Shown here one piece after another: positions 8,510-17,893 of a stretch of DNA of 64,000 nucleotides (positions are counted from its first letter, which is position 1; each line of letters opens with the position of its first letter). The notes beneath the pieces were generated by a model that did no database searches, was not told the origin of the DNA, and saw nothing but the letters and a program-made list of their open reading frames with translations. Location: positions 115,039 through 179,038 of the forward strand of contig NZ_FNJL01000009.1 of assembly GCF_900104515.1 (NCBI RefSeq), in the 5' to 3' direction. The position numbers and the translations under genes were made by a program. The stretch is from Paracidovorax cattleyae. Its GTDB lineage: Bacteria > Pseudomonadota > Gammaproteobacteria > Burkholderiales > Burkholderiaceae_C.

Positions 8510-9718
8510 CTAGTCGATGGCCTCGGCCATGCGCCGATAGCCGGCATCGCCGGGATGCAGGTGATCGCCGGAGTCGAGCGCCGGGTCCAGGCGTGACGGA
8601 TGCGAAGGGTCGCGCAGCACGGCATCGAAATCGACGATGGCGTCGAACGCGCCCGCCGTGCGGATCCATGCGTTCAGCTTCTGCCTCAGCGCCTCTTTCT
8701 GCGGGCTGTAGTGGCCTTGCAGTGGCGTACCCTCCAATGCGTGCTCGAAAGGCGGCACGGTGGCTGCGATCACGCGCACGTCCCGTGCATGTGCCTGCTC
8801 GACCAGTTGGTGGAACGCGTCGGTCAGTGTCTCCAGCGACGCCGGTGCCTCGTCCGGCGCGAAGGGGCTGCCTGGAAAACCGATGTCGTTGGTGCCCAGG
8901 AGCACGACCACCGCGCGGACGCCCGGGTGCCGCAGTACGTCGCGCTGAAAGCGCGCGAGCGCGCTATCGCCCCAGCCGCCGCGCTGGAGCCGGTTGCCTG
9001 CAATGCCGGCATTGAGCACCGCCACGCCCCGCGGCGCCAGCCGGCGCGCAAGGTGGTCGGGCCAGCGCTGGTCGCGGCCGACGGTCGAGCCGTTGCCGTC
9101 GGTGATGGAGTCGCCGATCGCGACGACGGTCTGCGGTGCGCGATCCGCAGCGACGAGGATTTCGGCAATGAAGGCGCGCGTGGTGAAGGTCTTCGCTGGT
9201 TCGACCTCGCCACGGTCGATCGCGTTGCCGGGCAGTACCGACAGAGTGTCCTGCGCGTTCCAGTGGAAGCCTGCGACCGCCGTGGTTTCTGGAAGGTAGA
9301 GCTCCGTCTGGAGCCGATCACCCGCGCTCAGCGGAAGCGGTACCGCGTCGCTGGTCACGCGAGCCCCGGGCGCGACGGTGACGGTATCGCGGCCCTGGAA
9401 ACGCACGGAAACGGCCGGCCCATTCGTTGCCCTTCGCACGGCCAGTGCGCCGACTTCCAAGGGCGTCGCACCGTACTCGTTGCTGATCACGAGCCGTACG
9501 CGGTTGCCGCCGAGGGCTGTGCGCACCGACTGCCGCAGGGTTACATCGCGGAATCTGCGCGGCATGCCGAGCGGCAGAACCCAATCCTCACCCCACAGGG
9601 GCTGCGGGCTGGAGATCCAGGTGGGTTGCCAGTGTTCGGTGCGCGCGGCCGCCGGAAGGGCCGTCGCGGCAGCGGCAACCACGGCCGACAGGAGCGCAGA
9701 GGCGATGAGCTGTTTCAT
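8510..9718 (-). CDS. secreted SGNH/GDSL esterase
   Basis: A 402-residue exported hydrolase. A signal peptide covers about residues 1-26 (ending PAAARTEHW). SGNH blocks are visible: block I VAIGDSITDGNG with nucleophile Ser, block II NAGIAGNRL, block III VVLLGTNDIG, and block V SGDHLHPGDAGY with the catalytic Asp-x-x-His. The ~200-residue N-terminal domain before block I is typical of the longer GDSL-like acylhydrolases acting on esters or acylated glycans outside the membrane. It is the first gene of an esterase-exporter pair divergent from a LysR regulator. Confidence 0.88.
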   Translation of the reverse strand: MKQLIASALLSAVVAAAATALPAAARTEHWQPTWISSPQPLWGEDWVLPLGMPRRFRDVTLRQSVRTALGGNRVRLVISNEYGATPLEVGALAVRRATNGPAVSVRFQGRDTVTVAPGARVTSDAVPLPLSAGDRLQTELYLPETTAVAGFHWNAQDTLSVLPGNAIDRGEVEPAKTFTTRAFIAEILVAADRAPQTVVAIGDSITDGNGSTVGRDQRWPDHLARRLAPRGVAVLNAGIAGNRLQRGGWGDSALARFQRDVLRHPGVRAVVVLLGTNDIGFPGSPFAPDEAPASLETLTDAFHQLVEQAHARDVRVIAATVPPFEHALEGTPLQGHYSPQKEALRQKLNAWIRTAGAFDAIVDFDAVLRDPSHPSRLDPALDSGDHLHPGDAGYRRMAEAID

Positions 9719-9794
9719 GGCCCTACTTTCGCCAATTCCAGTATCGATGGGAAGATGGCAAAATGGAAGCCTGGCTATTCGAAATTGGAATGCA

Positions 9795-10679
9795 ATGGAT
9801 CGGCTGCGTGCGATGGATGCCTTCGTGAGATCGGCGGATCTGGGCACCCTTTCGGCTGCGGCGCGGTCCTTGTCGACCACGCAGCCTACGGTCAGCAAGC
9901 TGATCGCGTCGCTGGAGGCTTCGCTCGGCGTGCGGCTGCTCGAACGCGGGCCTGCGCGCGTGGTGCTTACCGAGGAGGGCCTGCGCTTCCTGGAGAGAGC
10001 GCGCCAACTGCTCGATGATTACGAGGAAGCGGTGGCCGACCTCGACGAGCGCACGCGGCAGCCGCGCGGACTGGTGCGCATTTCGGCGCCTGTGGCGCTG
10101 GGCGAACTGAAGCTCAGTCCGCTGATGCTGCTTGCGATGCAGCAGTATCCCGAGCTGCAGGTCGACCTGATGCTGGATGACCGCTTCGTCGATCCGGTGG
10201 AGGAGCGCTTTGACATCACGGTACGCATCGGCGGTACGCTGCCGCCCGACCTGGTAGCGCGTGAACTGGCCCACTGGCCGCGCTACATCGTGGCCTCTCC
10301 CGAATACGTGAAGCGGCACGGGCGGCCTCGCGCGCTGGACGAACTGGCGCGCCATTGCTTCCTGCGCTATCCGTTGTGGGCGGATGACTCGGTGACCCTG
10401 TTCGGCCCCGACGGAGCAGTGAACCTCCCGATCCACTCGCGCTACCGCATCAACCATGCGGTAGCGTTGCTGAATGCCGTGCGCGACGGCGCAGGCGTCG
10501 CGTTCCAGCCCTGCTGGATGGTCAACGACCTGATCCAGCGCAAACAACTGGTGCGGCTGTTGCCGCAGTGGACCGGGCCTGCCCAGAACGCATACATGGT
10601 GTACCCACGCCGCAGCCGCCAGCCGATGCGGGTACAGGTGATGATGGAGTTGCTCGCGCGCGAGATCCAATCGCTGTAG
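9795..10679 (+). CDS. LysR-family regulator of the esterase-MFS unit
   Basis: A 294-residue LysR regulator with N-terminal helix-turn-helix (MDRLRAMDAFVRSADLG, STTQPTVSKLIASLE) and an effector-binding domain of the DsdC/PA-type (PRGLVRISAPVALGE, DITVRIGG). The ATG at 9795 gives the family-standard N-terminus; another ATG at 9790 is out of frame. The 76-base gap to the divergent SGNH gene is the expected site of autoregulation and activation. The protein ends 55 bases before the convergent C-S lyase gene. Confidence 0.9.
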   Translation: MDRLRAMDAFVRSADLGTLSAAARSLSTTQPTVSKLIASLEASLGVRLLERGPARVVLTEEGLRFLERARQLLDDYEEAVADLDERTRQPRGLVRISAPVALGELKLSPLMLLAMQQYPELQVDLMLDDRFVDPVEERFDITVRIGGTLPPDLVARELAHWPRYIVASPEYVKRHGRPRALDELARHCFLRYPLWADDSVTLFGPDGAVNLPIHSRYRINHAVALLNAVRDGAGVAFQPCWMVNDLIQRKQLVRLLPQWTGPAQNAYMVYPRRSRQPMRVQVMMELLAREIQSL

Positions 10680-10734
10680 CCGGCTGCGGCGGCGGCATCA
10701 CCGCAGCCACTGCGGCAAAGCAGCCATCATCCCC

Positions 10735-12003
10735 TCAGGCAGCCACCAACCTCCCTCTCACTGCCACCCGGTCAAACGCCTGTTCCAGATCCCCGATCAG
10801 ATCCTCCGGATCCTCCAGCCCGACATGCAGCCGCACCACCGGCTCGCTCCCCGTCCACGCGCTGTGCTCCCGCAGCCGCTCCGGCTGGGCCACGAGCGCC
10901 AGGCTCTCGTACCCACCCCACGACGCCCCGATGCCGAAGAACCGCAGGGCATCCACGAACGCATTCGCGCCCCGCGCATCCACGCCCCCATGGCCATTCG
11001 CCCCGTTGCCGTTCGCGAACGCGAACGATACCAGCCCGCTCGCCCCGCTGAAATCCCGCTTCCACAGCGCATGCCCGGGGTCGGAGGGCAGGGCCGGATA
11101 GAACACGCGCCCGACCTGCGGCTGCTCCTGCAGCCATTCGGCCACCCGCGTGGCATGGCGCTGGTGCTGGGCCAGGCGCACGGGCAGGGTGCGCACGCCG
11201 CGCAGGGCCAGGTAGGCGTCATCGGCACCCACGGTGAGGCCCAGCGCTTCGTAGGCGGTGGCGATCCTGCCGGTGAGTTCTTCCGAGTCGGTGACGACGA
11301 TGCCCTGCATCACGTCCGAGTGGCCGGCGATGTACTTGGTCGCCGCCTGGATCGAGATGTTCGCGCCCAGCCGCAGGGGCTGGCAGAACCAGCCGCCGCT
11401 CCAGGTGTTGTCCGTGGCCACGGGAATGCCGCGGGCGCGTGCCACGACGGCGATGGCGGGCAGGTCCAGCACCTCGTAGAGCAGCGAGCTGGGTGATTCG
11501 ACGTAGATCAGCCGGGTGTTCGGACGGATTTTCGCGGCCAGGTCGCCCTGCAAGGGCGAGAAGTATTCGAGCGTGATGCCCAGGCGCTGCAGCAGCGTGG
11601 CGTCCACGCGCCGCACGGGCGAGTACACGCTGTCGGCCACCAGGGCATGGTCGCCGGGCGAGAGCAGGGCGACCAGCACCAGCGTGATGGCGGCCAGGCC
11701 CGAGGGCGCGAGGAAGGCGCGGTGGCCGCCTTCCAGTGCGGTGACGGCATCTTCCAGCGCGCGGTGCGTGTCCAGACCGTGGCGGCCGTACGAGGCCACG
11801 CGCTCGCCCGCGGTGCGGCGGTGGTGGTGGTCCGCATAGTCCGCGGTGCTGCCGAAGCGCACGGTGCTGGTGCGCACCACGGGCACGTTCACGGGGCCGG
11901 AGCCGCCGCGCAGCGCGGGCGCGCCGGCATGCAGCAGCCGGGTGGCGGCGCCGAGCGGCGCGGGGTGTGGGTTGCCGTGCTGGCGGAACTCCGGGCCGCT
12001 CAT
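10735..12003 (-). CDS. Cys/Met-metabolism PLP enzyme, cystathionine beta-lyase-like
   Basis: A 422-residue fold-type I PLP enzyme of the Cys/Met metabolism family. The PLP lysine lies in ISIQAATKYIAGHSDVMQG, and YVESPSSLLYEVLD and ATDNTWSGGWFCQP match the MetC (beta-lyase) branch better than MetB. The N-terminus includes PVVRTSTVRF. The usual chemistry is C-S bond cleavage of cystathionine or cysteine conjugates to a thiol or sulfide, pyruvate and ammonia. It is the last gene of the minus-strand cluster and starts inside the stop of the cupin gene (ATGA, 12000-12003), so translation is coupled. Context suggests cleavage of the imported compound. Confidence 0.87.
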   Translation of the reverse strand: MSGPEFRQHGNPHPAPLGAATRLLHAGAPALRGGSGPVNVPVVRTSTVRFGSTADYADHHHRRTAGERVASYGRHGLDTHRALEDAVTALEGGHRAFLAPSGLAAITLVLVALLSPGDHALVADSVYSPVRRVDATLLQRLGITLEYFSPLQGDLAAKIRPNTRLIYVESPSSLLYEVLDLPAIAVVARARGIPVATDNTWSGGWFCQPLRLGANISIQAATKYIAGHSDVMQGIVVTDSEELTGRIATAYEALGLTVGADDAYLALRGVRTLPVRLAQHQRHATRVAEWLQEQPQVGRVFYPALPSDPGHALWKRDFSGASGLVSFAFANGNGANGHGGVDARGANAFVDALRFFGIGASWGGYESLALVAQPERLREHSAWTGSEPVVRLHVGLEDPEDLIGDLEQAFDRVAVRGRLVAA

Positions 12004-12653
12004 GCCACGGCCTCGCTGGGACGGAAGTAGGCGGCGTTGTAGTTCTTCACTTCGCCGGTGTCGGGGTCGATCGCGACGCGGCCCGTGAGGGTTTCCAGCG
12101 GCTGGCCATACAGGTGGAAATGCAGCGTGGGCTCTGTGCCCACCACGGCGATGCTGTGGATGTCGTCTGGCAGGAAGGCGATGGGCGCGCCGGGCTGCAC
12201 GGTGAATTCGCGTGCCACGTGGATGCGAGCGCGGGCGGGGTCGCTGCGGTCGTCGGTGCGTTCGTAGAGGCGGTTCACTTCCTGGCCTTCCACCGCCACG
12301 ATCACGGCCCAGGTGGTGTGGTTGTGCGGCGCGGTGGTCTTGCCGGGGTTGATGGAGTTCAGGTACAGCGCCAGGCCGCCGTCCCCGTCCGCGGGGTTGA
12401 GGCGGTACCGCGTGGAGGCGCCCACGCCGGCCGTCTCGGCGGGCGGCGGGAAGTCCGCGCGGCTGAACAGGTCCTTGTGCGCGGCCAGTTGCTCCAGCCG
12501 TTCGGTGATGGCCGAGAGCGCGGCGCGGTCGGGCGTGCCCTGAGCGGCGAGGCGGCGCACGTCGGCCAGGGCCGCATCGACGGCCTGGCGGCGGCGTTCG
12601 GCGGTGGAGGCGGAGGTGGGGGTGGCTGCAGTGGCAGCGGAGGTCGTGGTCAT
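12000..12653 (-). CDS. cysteine-dioxygenase-like cupin
   Basis: A 217-residue cupin of the cysteine dioxygenase type I-like superfamily, homologous to residues 1-195 of the fusion at 3219. The probable 3-His metal site is H110 and H112 in TAPHNHTTWAVIV plus H166 in LPDDIHSIAV. The first ~20 residues are Ala/Thr-rich and probably disordered. Thiol dioxygenases of this fold use Fe(II) and O2 to convert cysteine, 3-mercaptopropionate or related thiols to sulfinates; which thiol applies here is not known. It lies 32 bases behind the ATPase gene and overlaps the C-S lyase start by four bases. Confidence 0.82.
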   Translation of the reverse strand: MTTTSAATAATPTSASTAERRRQAVDAALADVRRLAAQGTPDRAALSAITERLEQLAAHKDLFSRADFPPPAETAGVGASTRYRLNPADGDGGLALYLNSINPGKTTAPHNHTTWAVIVAVEGQEVNRLYERTDDRSDPARARIHVAREFTVQPGAPIAFLPDDIHSIAVVGTEPTLHFHLYGQPLETLTGRVAIDPDTGEVKNYNAAYFRPSEAVA

Positions 12654-12685
12654 GGTGGTGGTCTCCGTAGGATGGCGTTGGCAGG

Positions 12686-13555
12686 TCAGAGGGCGAAGCG
12701 CAGCTGGTTGAATGCCAGCGGCGGGGTGGGGGCGGCGGGCACCTCGCGGGTGCGGGTGCCTTCGCCCAGCGCGCGTTGCAGGAACTCGCGGGTGCGGGCG
12801 CTGTGCGGCTGGCCGAAGAGCTGCGCGGCGGGGCCGTGCTCGACGATGCGGCCTGCCTCGGTGAAGTACACATGGTCGCTCACCTCTTCGGCGAAGCGCA
12901 TTTCGTGCGTGACCAGCACGCAGGTCATGCCGTCCTTCACCAGGTCGCGGATCACGGTCAGCACCTCGCCCACGGTCTCGGGGTCCAGGGCGGAGGTCAC
13001 CTCGTCGAACAGGATCAGCTCGGGCCGCATGGCCAGCGCCCGCGCGATCGCCACGCGCTGCTGCTGGCCGCCCGAAAGCTCGCCCGGGTAGGCGTTTTCC
13101 TTGTGCGACAGCCGCACCTTGTCGAGCAGGGCGCGCGCCTCCCGTTCGGCCGCGGCGCGGTCGCGGCCGACCACGCGGGTGGGCGCGATCACGAGGTTCT
13201 CCAGCACCGTGAGGTGGGGAAACAGGTTGTACTGCTGGAACACGAAGCCCACCCGCTTGCGCAGCGCGATCAGGTCCGCTTCCGTCCTGAGCCGGTCCAC
13301 GCGCGTGCCGCCCACCACGATCTCCCCGCGCTGCGGCCGCAGCAGGCCGGTGATGCAGCGCAGGATGGTGGACTTGCCCGAGCCCGAGGGCCCGATGATG
13401 GACACCGCCTCGCCGCGGCGCACCTGCACGTCGATGCCTTTTAGCACCGCGTTGTCGCCAAAGGACAGGTGCACGTCCTGCAGGTGTACCAGGGGGGCGG
13501 CGGCCTCCTCCGCAGGGGGCTTCAGGGAGGCGAGGAAGGCGTCAGTGGCGTTCAT
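12686..13555 (-). CDS. polar amino-acid ABC transporter ATPase
   Basis: A 289-residue ATPase of the glutamine/arginine/cystine uptake type. Walker A is GPSGSGKST, the Q-loop is FVFQQYNLFPHL, the signature is ELSGGQQQRVAIARAL, Walker B is ELILFDEV and the switch histidine is in VLVTHEM. N- and C-terminal extensions of about 20-25 residues (for example PAAPTPPLAFNQLRFAL) exceed the core family. The start overlaps the end of the upstream permease by 14 bases. With the two permeases and two binding proteins it forms a complete importer, presumably for an amino-acid-like sulfur compound. Confidence 0.92.
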   Translation of the reverse strand: MNATDAFLASLKPPAEEAAAPLVHLQDVHLSFGDNAVLKGIDVQVRRGEAVSIIGPSGSGKSTILRCITGLLRPQRGEIVVGGTRVDRLRTEADLIALRKRVGFVFQQYNLFPHLTVLENLVIAPTRVVGRDRAAAEREARALLDKVRLSHKENAYPGELSGGQQQRVAIARALAMRPELILFDEVTSALDPETVGEVLTVIRDLVKDGMTCVLVTHEMRFAEEVSDHVYFTEAGRIVEHGPAAQLFGQPHSARTREFLQRALGEGTRTREVPAAPTPPLAFNQLRFAL

Positions 13556-14360
13556 GGCGTTTTTCCAGGGCGCGCGTGGCGCGGGCGATGGGATAGCAGT
13601 AGGCGAAGAACAGCGCCAGCAGCGTGAAATACACGAGGATGGTGAAGTCCGTGCGCGCCACCGTGTTGCTGGCGATCTGGGCCGTGTCCACCACGTCGTG
13701 CACGCCCACCAGCGAGGCCAGCGAGGTGCTCATGGTGATGCTGGCGTACAGGTTCATCCACGGCGGCAGCATGCGGCGCACGCACTGCGGCAGCATCACC
13801 AGCCGGAAGATCTGGCTGCGCCGGAAGGCGAGCGACTGCGCGGCCTCCCATTGCGCGGCGGGTATGGACTGGATCGCGCCGCGGAATATCTCCGCCACGT
13901 TGGCGCTGGTGGGCAGGGCCAGGCCCAGCACCACCTTCACCCAGTCGGGGAAGGGGAAGGTCCACTGCACCAGGTGCACCTCGAACGGGAACACATAGGT
14001 GGTGAAGTAGATGAGCACCAGGATGGGGGCGTTGCGGAACACCTGCACGTAGCAGCGCGCCGCCATGTGGACGGCATGCACGGGCGACAGCGACAGCGCG
14101 CCCACTACCAGGCCCACGGCCGTGCCCAGTGCCACCGCCAGCACGCTGATCTCGATGTTCACCCACAGGCCGCGCAGCAACGCGGGCAGCCAGTTCCACA
14201 GGTGCCCGAAAGCGCGCGGCGTGGTGCCGGTGGCATTCCACGTGGCCACCACGGCCAGCGCCGCCACGGCGCCGACCAGCCACGGGTTGCGCGCCCCGCT
14301 GCGCACCGCATTCAGCAGAGGGGCGGCGGGCACCGGCCCCAGGACGGCGTCATTGGCCAT
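13542..14360 (-). CDS. amino-acid ABC transporter permease (second)
   Basis: A 272-residue His/Glu/Gln/Arg-type permease with about six membrane helices. The ATPase-docking EAA loop is visible as EAAQSLAFRRSQIFRLVMLP. The periplasmic segment VFRNAPILVLIYFTTYVFPF matches the usual R-N-x-P-x-L-V-Q-L stretch. The N-terminal 30 residues are cytoplasmic (MANDAVLGPVPAAP). It overlaps the preceding permease by 11 bases and the following ATPase by 14, so the three transporter genes are translationally coupled. It would pair with the permease at 14350 as a heterodimer. Confidence 0.9.
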   Translation of the reverse strand: MANDAVLGPVPAAPLLNAVRSGARNPWLVGAVAALAVVATWNATGTTPRAFGHLWNWLPALLRGLWVNIEISVLAVALGTAVGLVVGALSLSPVHAVHMAARCYVQVFRNAPILVLIYFTTYVFPFEVHLVQWTFPFPDWVKVVLGLALPTSANVAEIFRGAIQSIPAAQWEAAQSLAFRRSQIFRLVMLPQCVRRMLPPWMNLYASITMSTSLASLVGVHDVVDTAQIASNTVARTDFTILVYFTLLALFFAYCYPIARATRALEKRHERH

Positions 14361-15102
14361 AACCGGGCATCCTCCAGCGTTCTTCGAGCCAGCGGCCCGC
14401 CAGGCTCACCAGCCAGGTCAGCAGGCCGAACCAGATCAGGATGAGCAGCAGCAGTTCCAGCACGTTGTCGCGCTGCGACCAGATCATGATCGATTCATAG
14501 GTCACGTCGCCTACGGCGATGGCCGAGGCCACGGCCGTCATTTTCACCAGGTCCACGAGGTTGTTCACCAGGGAGGGCAGGGCGAAGCGGGTGGCCAGCG
14601 GCAGCTGCACCCGCGCCAGCAACTGGCGCTGCGAAAAGCCCAGCGAGCGCGCGGCCTCCAGCGTGGTGGCGGGCACGGCCTCGATGCCGGCGCGCAGCGC
14701 CTCGGCGTGGAACGCGCCCTTGTGCAGCGAGACGACCACCACCACCCACACGAACGGCGTGAGCGGGTTCTGGCCCGCGCCCCAGTCGTGCAACTGCTGC
14801 GTGATGAGCATGTTGAGCACGAGGAAGGCACAGTACAGCTGCACCAGCGTCGGCGTGTTGCGCGTCACCTCGACGAAGGCGCGCGCGGGGCGAGCCAGCC
14901 AGGCACGCCCCGAGGCCATGCAGGCCGCCAGCACCACGCCGGCCGCCAGGCTGCAGGGAATGGTGAGCAGGGCCAGCTGCACCGTCACCCCCATGCCGCG
15001 CACGAAGGCATGGCGCTCGGTGGCGTCGAGCACGAAGGCGTAGTTCAGGCCGATGCCCCGGAGCGCGTCCACGCCGTGGGCGAGCAGGCTCGGGTCGCTC
15101 AT
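14350..15102 (-). CDS. amino-acid ABC transporter permease (first)
   Basis: A 250-residue permease of the same family as its neighbour. The EAA loop reads EAARSLGFSQRQLLARVQLP and the conserved stretch VTRNTPTLVQLYCAFLVL is present. The start at 15102 is chosen because it overlaps the aminotransferase stop as ATGA (15099-15102); a longer upstream frame is only the aminotransferase read in another frame. MSDPSLLAHGVDALRGIGLNY gives a normal short cytoplasmic N-terminus. Confidence 0.88.
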   Translation of the reverse strand: MSDPSLLAHGVDALRGIGLNYAFVLDATERHAFVRGMGVTVQLALLTIPCSLAAGVVLAACMASGRAWLARPARAFVEVTRNTPTLVQLYCAFLVLNMLITQQLHDWGAGQNPLTPFVWVVVVVSLHKGAFHAEALRAGIEAVPATTLEAARSLGFSQRQLLARVQLPLATRFALPSLVNNLVDLVKMTAVASAIAVGDVTYESIMIWSQRDNVLELLLLILIWFGLLTWLVSLAGRWLEERWRMPGYGQ

Positions 15103-16385
15103 GCCGCGGCCTCGGCGTCCGGCACGCGCGCCACCGGGGGGGCGGACGCCGGTGCGGCCTGCGGCGGGCGCAGCGCGGCCACGGCGCGGGCGATGCGGGC
15201 GGTGGCGTCCGTGAGCACCGCGTCGCTCGCCGCCGTGGAGATGCGGAAGTAGGGCGACAGGCCATAGGACGGGCCGTCCACGGCCGCCACGCCTTCCGAT
15301 TCGAGCAGCCACTCGGTCAGGTCCGAGTCGGTCCGGATCACCTGGCCGTCCGGCCGCACGTGGCCGATCAGGCCCCCGCAGTGCACGAATGCGAAGAACG
15401 AGCCGCCCGGCGGCAGCAGCGACAGGCCCGGCACGGCATTGATCGCTTGCGTAACGAGTTCCGCACGGCGTGCGTAGGCGCCGCGTGCCTGGGCGGGAAA
15501 CGACTGGTCGGCCGACTCCAGCGCCGCCGCCACGGCCGCCTGCGCCACCGAATTGGGGCCGGACGATGCCTGCGACTGGATCACCACCATGGCCTGCACG
15601 AGGGCGGCAGGGCCGGCGCCCCAGCCGATGCGCCAGCCCGTCATGGCATAGGTCTTGGAGGCCCCGTTCACCAGCAGCGTGCGCTCCTTCAAATCGGGGG
15701 CTGCCTGCAGCCAGTGCGCCGGCGCCTCGGGCGTGAACCAGATGTGCTCGTACAGCTCGTCCAGCAGCACCAGCACCTGCGGGTGGCGGCGCAGCACCTC
15801 CGCCAGGGCGGCGAGTTCGGCCGCGTCGTAGAGCGCACCCGAAGGGTTGCCCGGCGTGTTCAGCACCAGCCAGCGCGTGCGCGGGGTGATGGCCGCCTCC
15901 AGCACGGCCGGCGTGAGCTTGAAGCCCGCGCCGATGTCGCAGGGCACGATGACGGGCGTGCCGTCGTTCACGTGCACGATGTCCGGAAACGAGGGCCAGT
16001 AGGGCGCGGGCACGATCACCTCGCTGCCCGCGTCCAGCGTGGCGGCGAAGGCGTTGTAGATCACCTGCTTGCCGCCGTTGCTCACGATGATCTGGCCGGC
16101 GGAGTAGTCGAGCGCGTTGTCGCGCGCGTACTTGGCGCGGATGGCTTCGCGCAGCGCCGCCGTGCCGGCCGTGGGCGTGTACTTGGTTTCCCCGCGCTGC
16201 AGGGCGGCGATGGCGGCCTGCTTGATGGGTTCGGGCGTGTCGAAGTCGGGCTCGCCGGTGGTGAGGCTGATCACGTCGCGGCCCTGGGCCACCAGGGCGG
16301 CGGCGCGGGCGCTGGCGGCGGCGTTGGGCGAGAGGCGGGCGCGCTGCACGCGCTGCGAGAGCGGAAAGGCAGGAGCGGAGGTCAT
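15099..16385 (-). CDS. class I/II pyridoxal-phosphate aminotransferase (AspC-like)
   Basis: A 428-residue aspartate-aminotransferase-fold protein. The PLP lysine is in VNGASKTYAMTGWRIGW; LTTGEPDFDTPEPIK, NTPGNPSGALY and LLDELYEHIWF are the standard Iγ-subgroup motifs. The C-terminal ~20 residues are Pro/Ala-rich and unlike the family. Such enzymes exchange the amino group of an amino acid with 2-oxoglutarate. It overlaps the FAD-oxidase gene upstream by four bases (16382-16385) and the permease downstream. In context it may deaminate the imported compound, or reaminate its oxo form, before C-S cleavage. Confidence 0.88.
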   Translation of the reverse strand: MTSAPAFPLSQRVQRARLSPNAAASARAAALVAQGRDVISLTTGEPDFDTPEPIKQAAIAALQRGETKYTPTAGTAALREAIRAKYARDNALDYSAGQIIVSNGGKQVIYNAFAATLDAGSEVIVPAPYWPSFPDIVHVNDGTPVIVPCDIGAGFKLTPAVLEAAITPRTRWLVLNTPGNPSGALYDAAELAALAEVLRRHPQVLVLLDELYEHIWFTPEAPAHWLQAAPDLKERTLLVNGASKTYAMTGWRIGWGAGPAALVQAMVVIQSQASSGPNSVAQAAVAAALESADQSFPAQARGAYARRAELVTQAINAVPGLSLLPPGGSFFAFVHCGGLIGHVRPDGQVIRTDSDLTEWLLESEGVAAVDGPSYGLSPYFRISTAASDAVLTDATARIARAVAALRPPQAAPASAPPVARVPDAEAAA

Positions 16386-17893
16386 GGAGCAGGGATTTCG
16401 TCGAAATGCAGGCGCAGCGGCGATGCGGCGGGCGGCAGTACCTTGCCGGGATTGAGCAGGCCGAGCGGATCGAACGCGGCCTTCAGCCGCCGCATCAGGT
16501 CGAGCTCGACCGCGCTCTTGTAGCGGGGCAGCAGGTCGCGCTTGGTCTGGCCGATGCCGTGCTCCGCGCTGATCGAGCCGCCGTGGGCGTGGGCGCTGTC
16601 GTGCACCGTTTCGTGGATCGCGTCCTCCACGGCGAACACGTCGGCCGGCGAGCCGCCTGCCGGGTGCGAGACGTTGTAGTGCAGGTTGCCGTCGCCCAGG
16701 TGCCCGAAGGCCACGGGCCGCACGCCCGGAAAGCGCTCCTGCAGCGCGGCGGCCGTCGCCGCGAGGAAATCAGGGATGCGCGAGATCGGCACCGACACGT
16801 CGTGCTTGACGTTGCGGCCGTCGCGTTTCTGCGCTTCGCCCAGGGCCTCGTCGCGCAGGCGCCAGAGCGCCTCGCTCTGCGCCAGGCTCTCGGCGATGGC
16901 GGCATCAGCCACTAGGCCGTCCTCGAAGGCCTGGCCCACCACGGACTCGAAGCGTTCTCGCGCGTGTGCTTCGCCCTCGCTGTCCGACAGCTCGATCAGT
17001 GCGTACCAGGGCGCCCCGAGGTCCAGGGGAATCGGCTGCTCCGGCACATGCTGCGCGATCAGGCCCAGTGCCGTGTCCGATATCAGCTCGAATGCCGTGA
17101 GGCCGGCGCCGAAACCCGCCCGCGCCGCGCCGAGGAAGGCGACCGCATCGTGGATGCAGCCGAAGGCCAGCAGGGCGGTGTGCTGCGACTGCGGCAGCGG
17201 ATAGAGCTTGAGCGTGGCGGCGGTGATGATGCCCAGCGTGCCTTCGCTGCCCACGTACAGGTCGCGCAGCGCATAGCCGGTGTTGTCCTTGCGCAGGCCG
17301 CGCAGGCCGTTCCACACCTCGCCCTCGGCCGTGACCACTTCCAGGCCCAGCACCAGCTCGCGTGCGTTGCCATAGCGCAGCACCTGCGTGCCGCCCGCGT
17401 TGGTGGCCAGGTTGCCGCCGATGGTGCAGCTGCCCTCCGAGCCCAGGCTGAGCGGGAACAAGCGGCCGGCCTCGCGCGCGGCCTGCTGCACGGCGGCCAG
17501 CACCGCGCCGGCCTCCACGGTCAGCGTGTCGTTGTCGGTATCGACGGCCCGCACGCGGTTCAGCCGCGCGAGCGAGAGCACGATGGCGCGGCCGCTGCCG
17601 TCCGGCGTGGCCGCGCCCATCAGCCCGGTGTTGCCGCCCTGCGGCACGATGGGCGTGCGGTGGCGCCGCGCCAGCCGCACCACCTGCGCCACCTGGGCCG
17701 TGTCGGCCGGGCGCACCACGGCCAGCGCGCGGCCCGTCAGGCGGCGGTGCTGGTCGGTCAGGTGGCCCTCTGCATCCGCGCCCTTGAGCACATGGGCGGC
17801 GCCCAGGGCATCGCGCAATTCCGCCAGCAGCGGAGCGGCCGTGCCGACACCTTCCCGGGCCGGGGCCGCGAGGGATGCCGCGGCGCGGCTCAT
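16382..17893 (-). CDS. FAD-linked oxidase of the D-lactate/D-2-hydroxyglutarate dehydrogenase type
   Basis: A 503-residue VAO-fold flavoprotein. The FAD-binding N-terminal half contains PIVPQGGNTGLMGAATPDG and SLGSEGSCTIGGNLATNAGG; the C-terminal FAD-oxidase half contains FGHLGDGNLHYNVSHP and SISAEHGIGQTKRDLL. Relatives oxidise D-2-hydroxyacids to 2-oxoacids, passing electrons to a flavoprotein or quinone acceptor. The start overlaps the binding-protein stop by four bases (17890-17893). Together with the aminotransferase next to it, it suggests conversion of a hydroxy acid to an oxo acid to an amino acid in the pathway; this order is inference. Confidence 0.88.
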   Translation of the reverse strand: MSRAAASLAAPAREGVGTAAPLLAELRDALGAAHVLKGADAEGHLTDQHRRLTGRALAVVRPADTAQVAQVVRLARRHRTPIVPQGGNTGLMGAATPDGSGRAIVLSLARLNRVRAVDTDNDTLTVEAGAVLAAVQQAAREAGRLFPLSLGSEGSCTIGGNLATNAGGTQVLRYGNARELVLGLEVVTAEGEVWNGLRGLRKDNTGYALRDLYVGSEGTLGIITAATLKLYPLPQSQHTALLAFGCIHDAVAFLGAARAGFGAGLTAFELISDTALGLIAQHVPEQPIPLDLGAPWYALIELSDSEGEAHARERFESVVGQAFEDGLVADAAIAESLAQSEALWRLRDEALGEAQKRDGRNVKHDVSVPISRIPDFLAATAAALQERFPGVRPVAFGHLGDGNLHYNVSHPAGGSPADVFAVEDAIHETVHDSAHAHGGSISAEHGIGQTKRDLLPRYKSAVELDLMRRLKAAFDPLGLLNPGKVLPPAASPLRLHFDEIPAP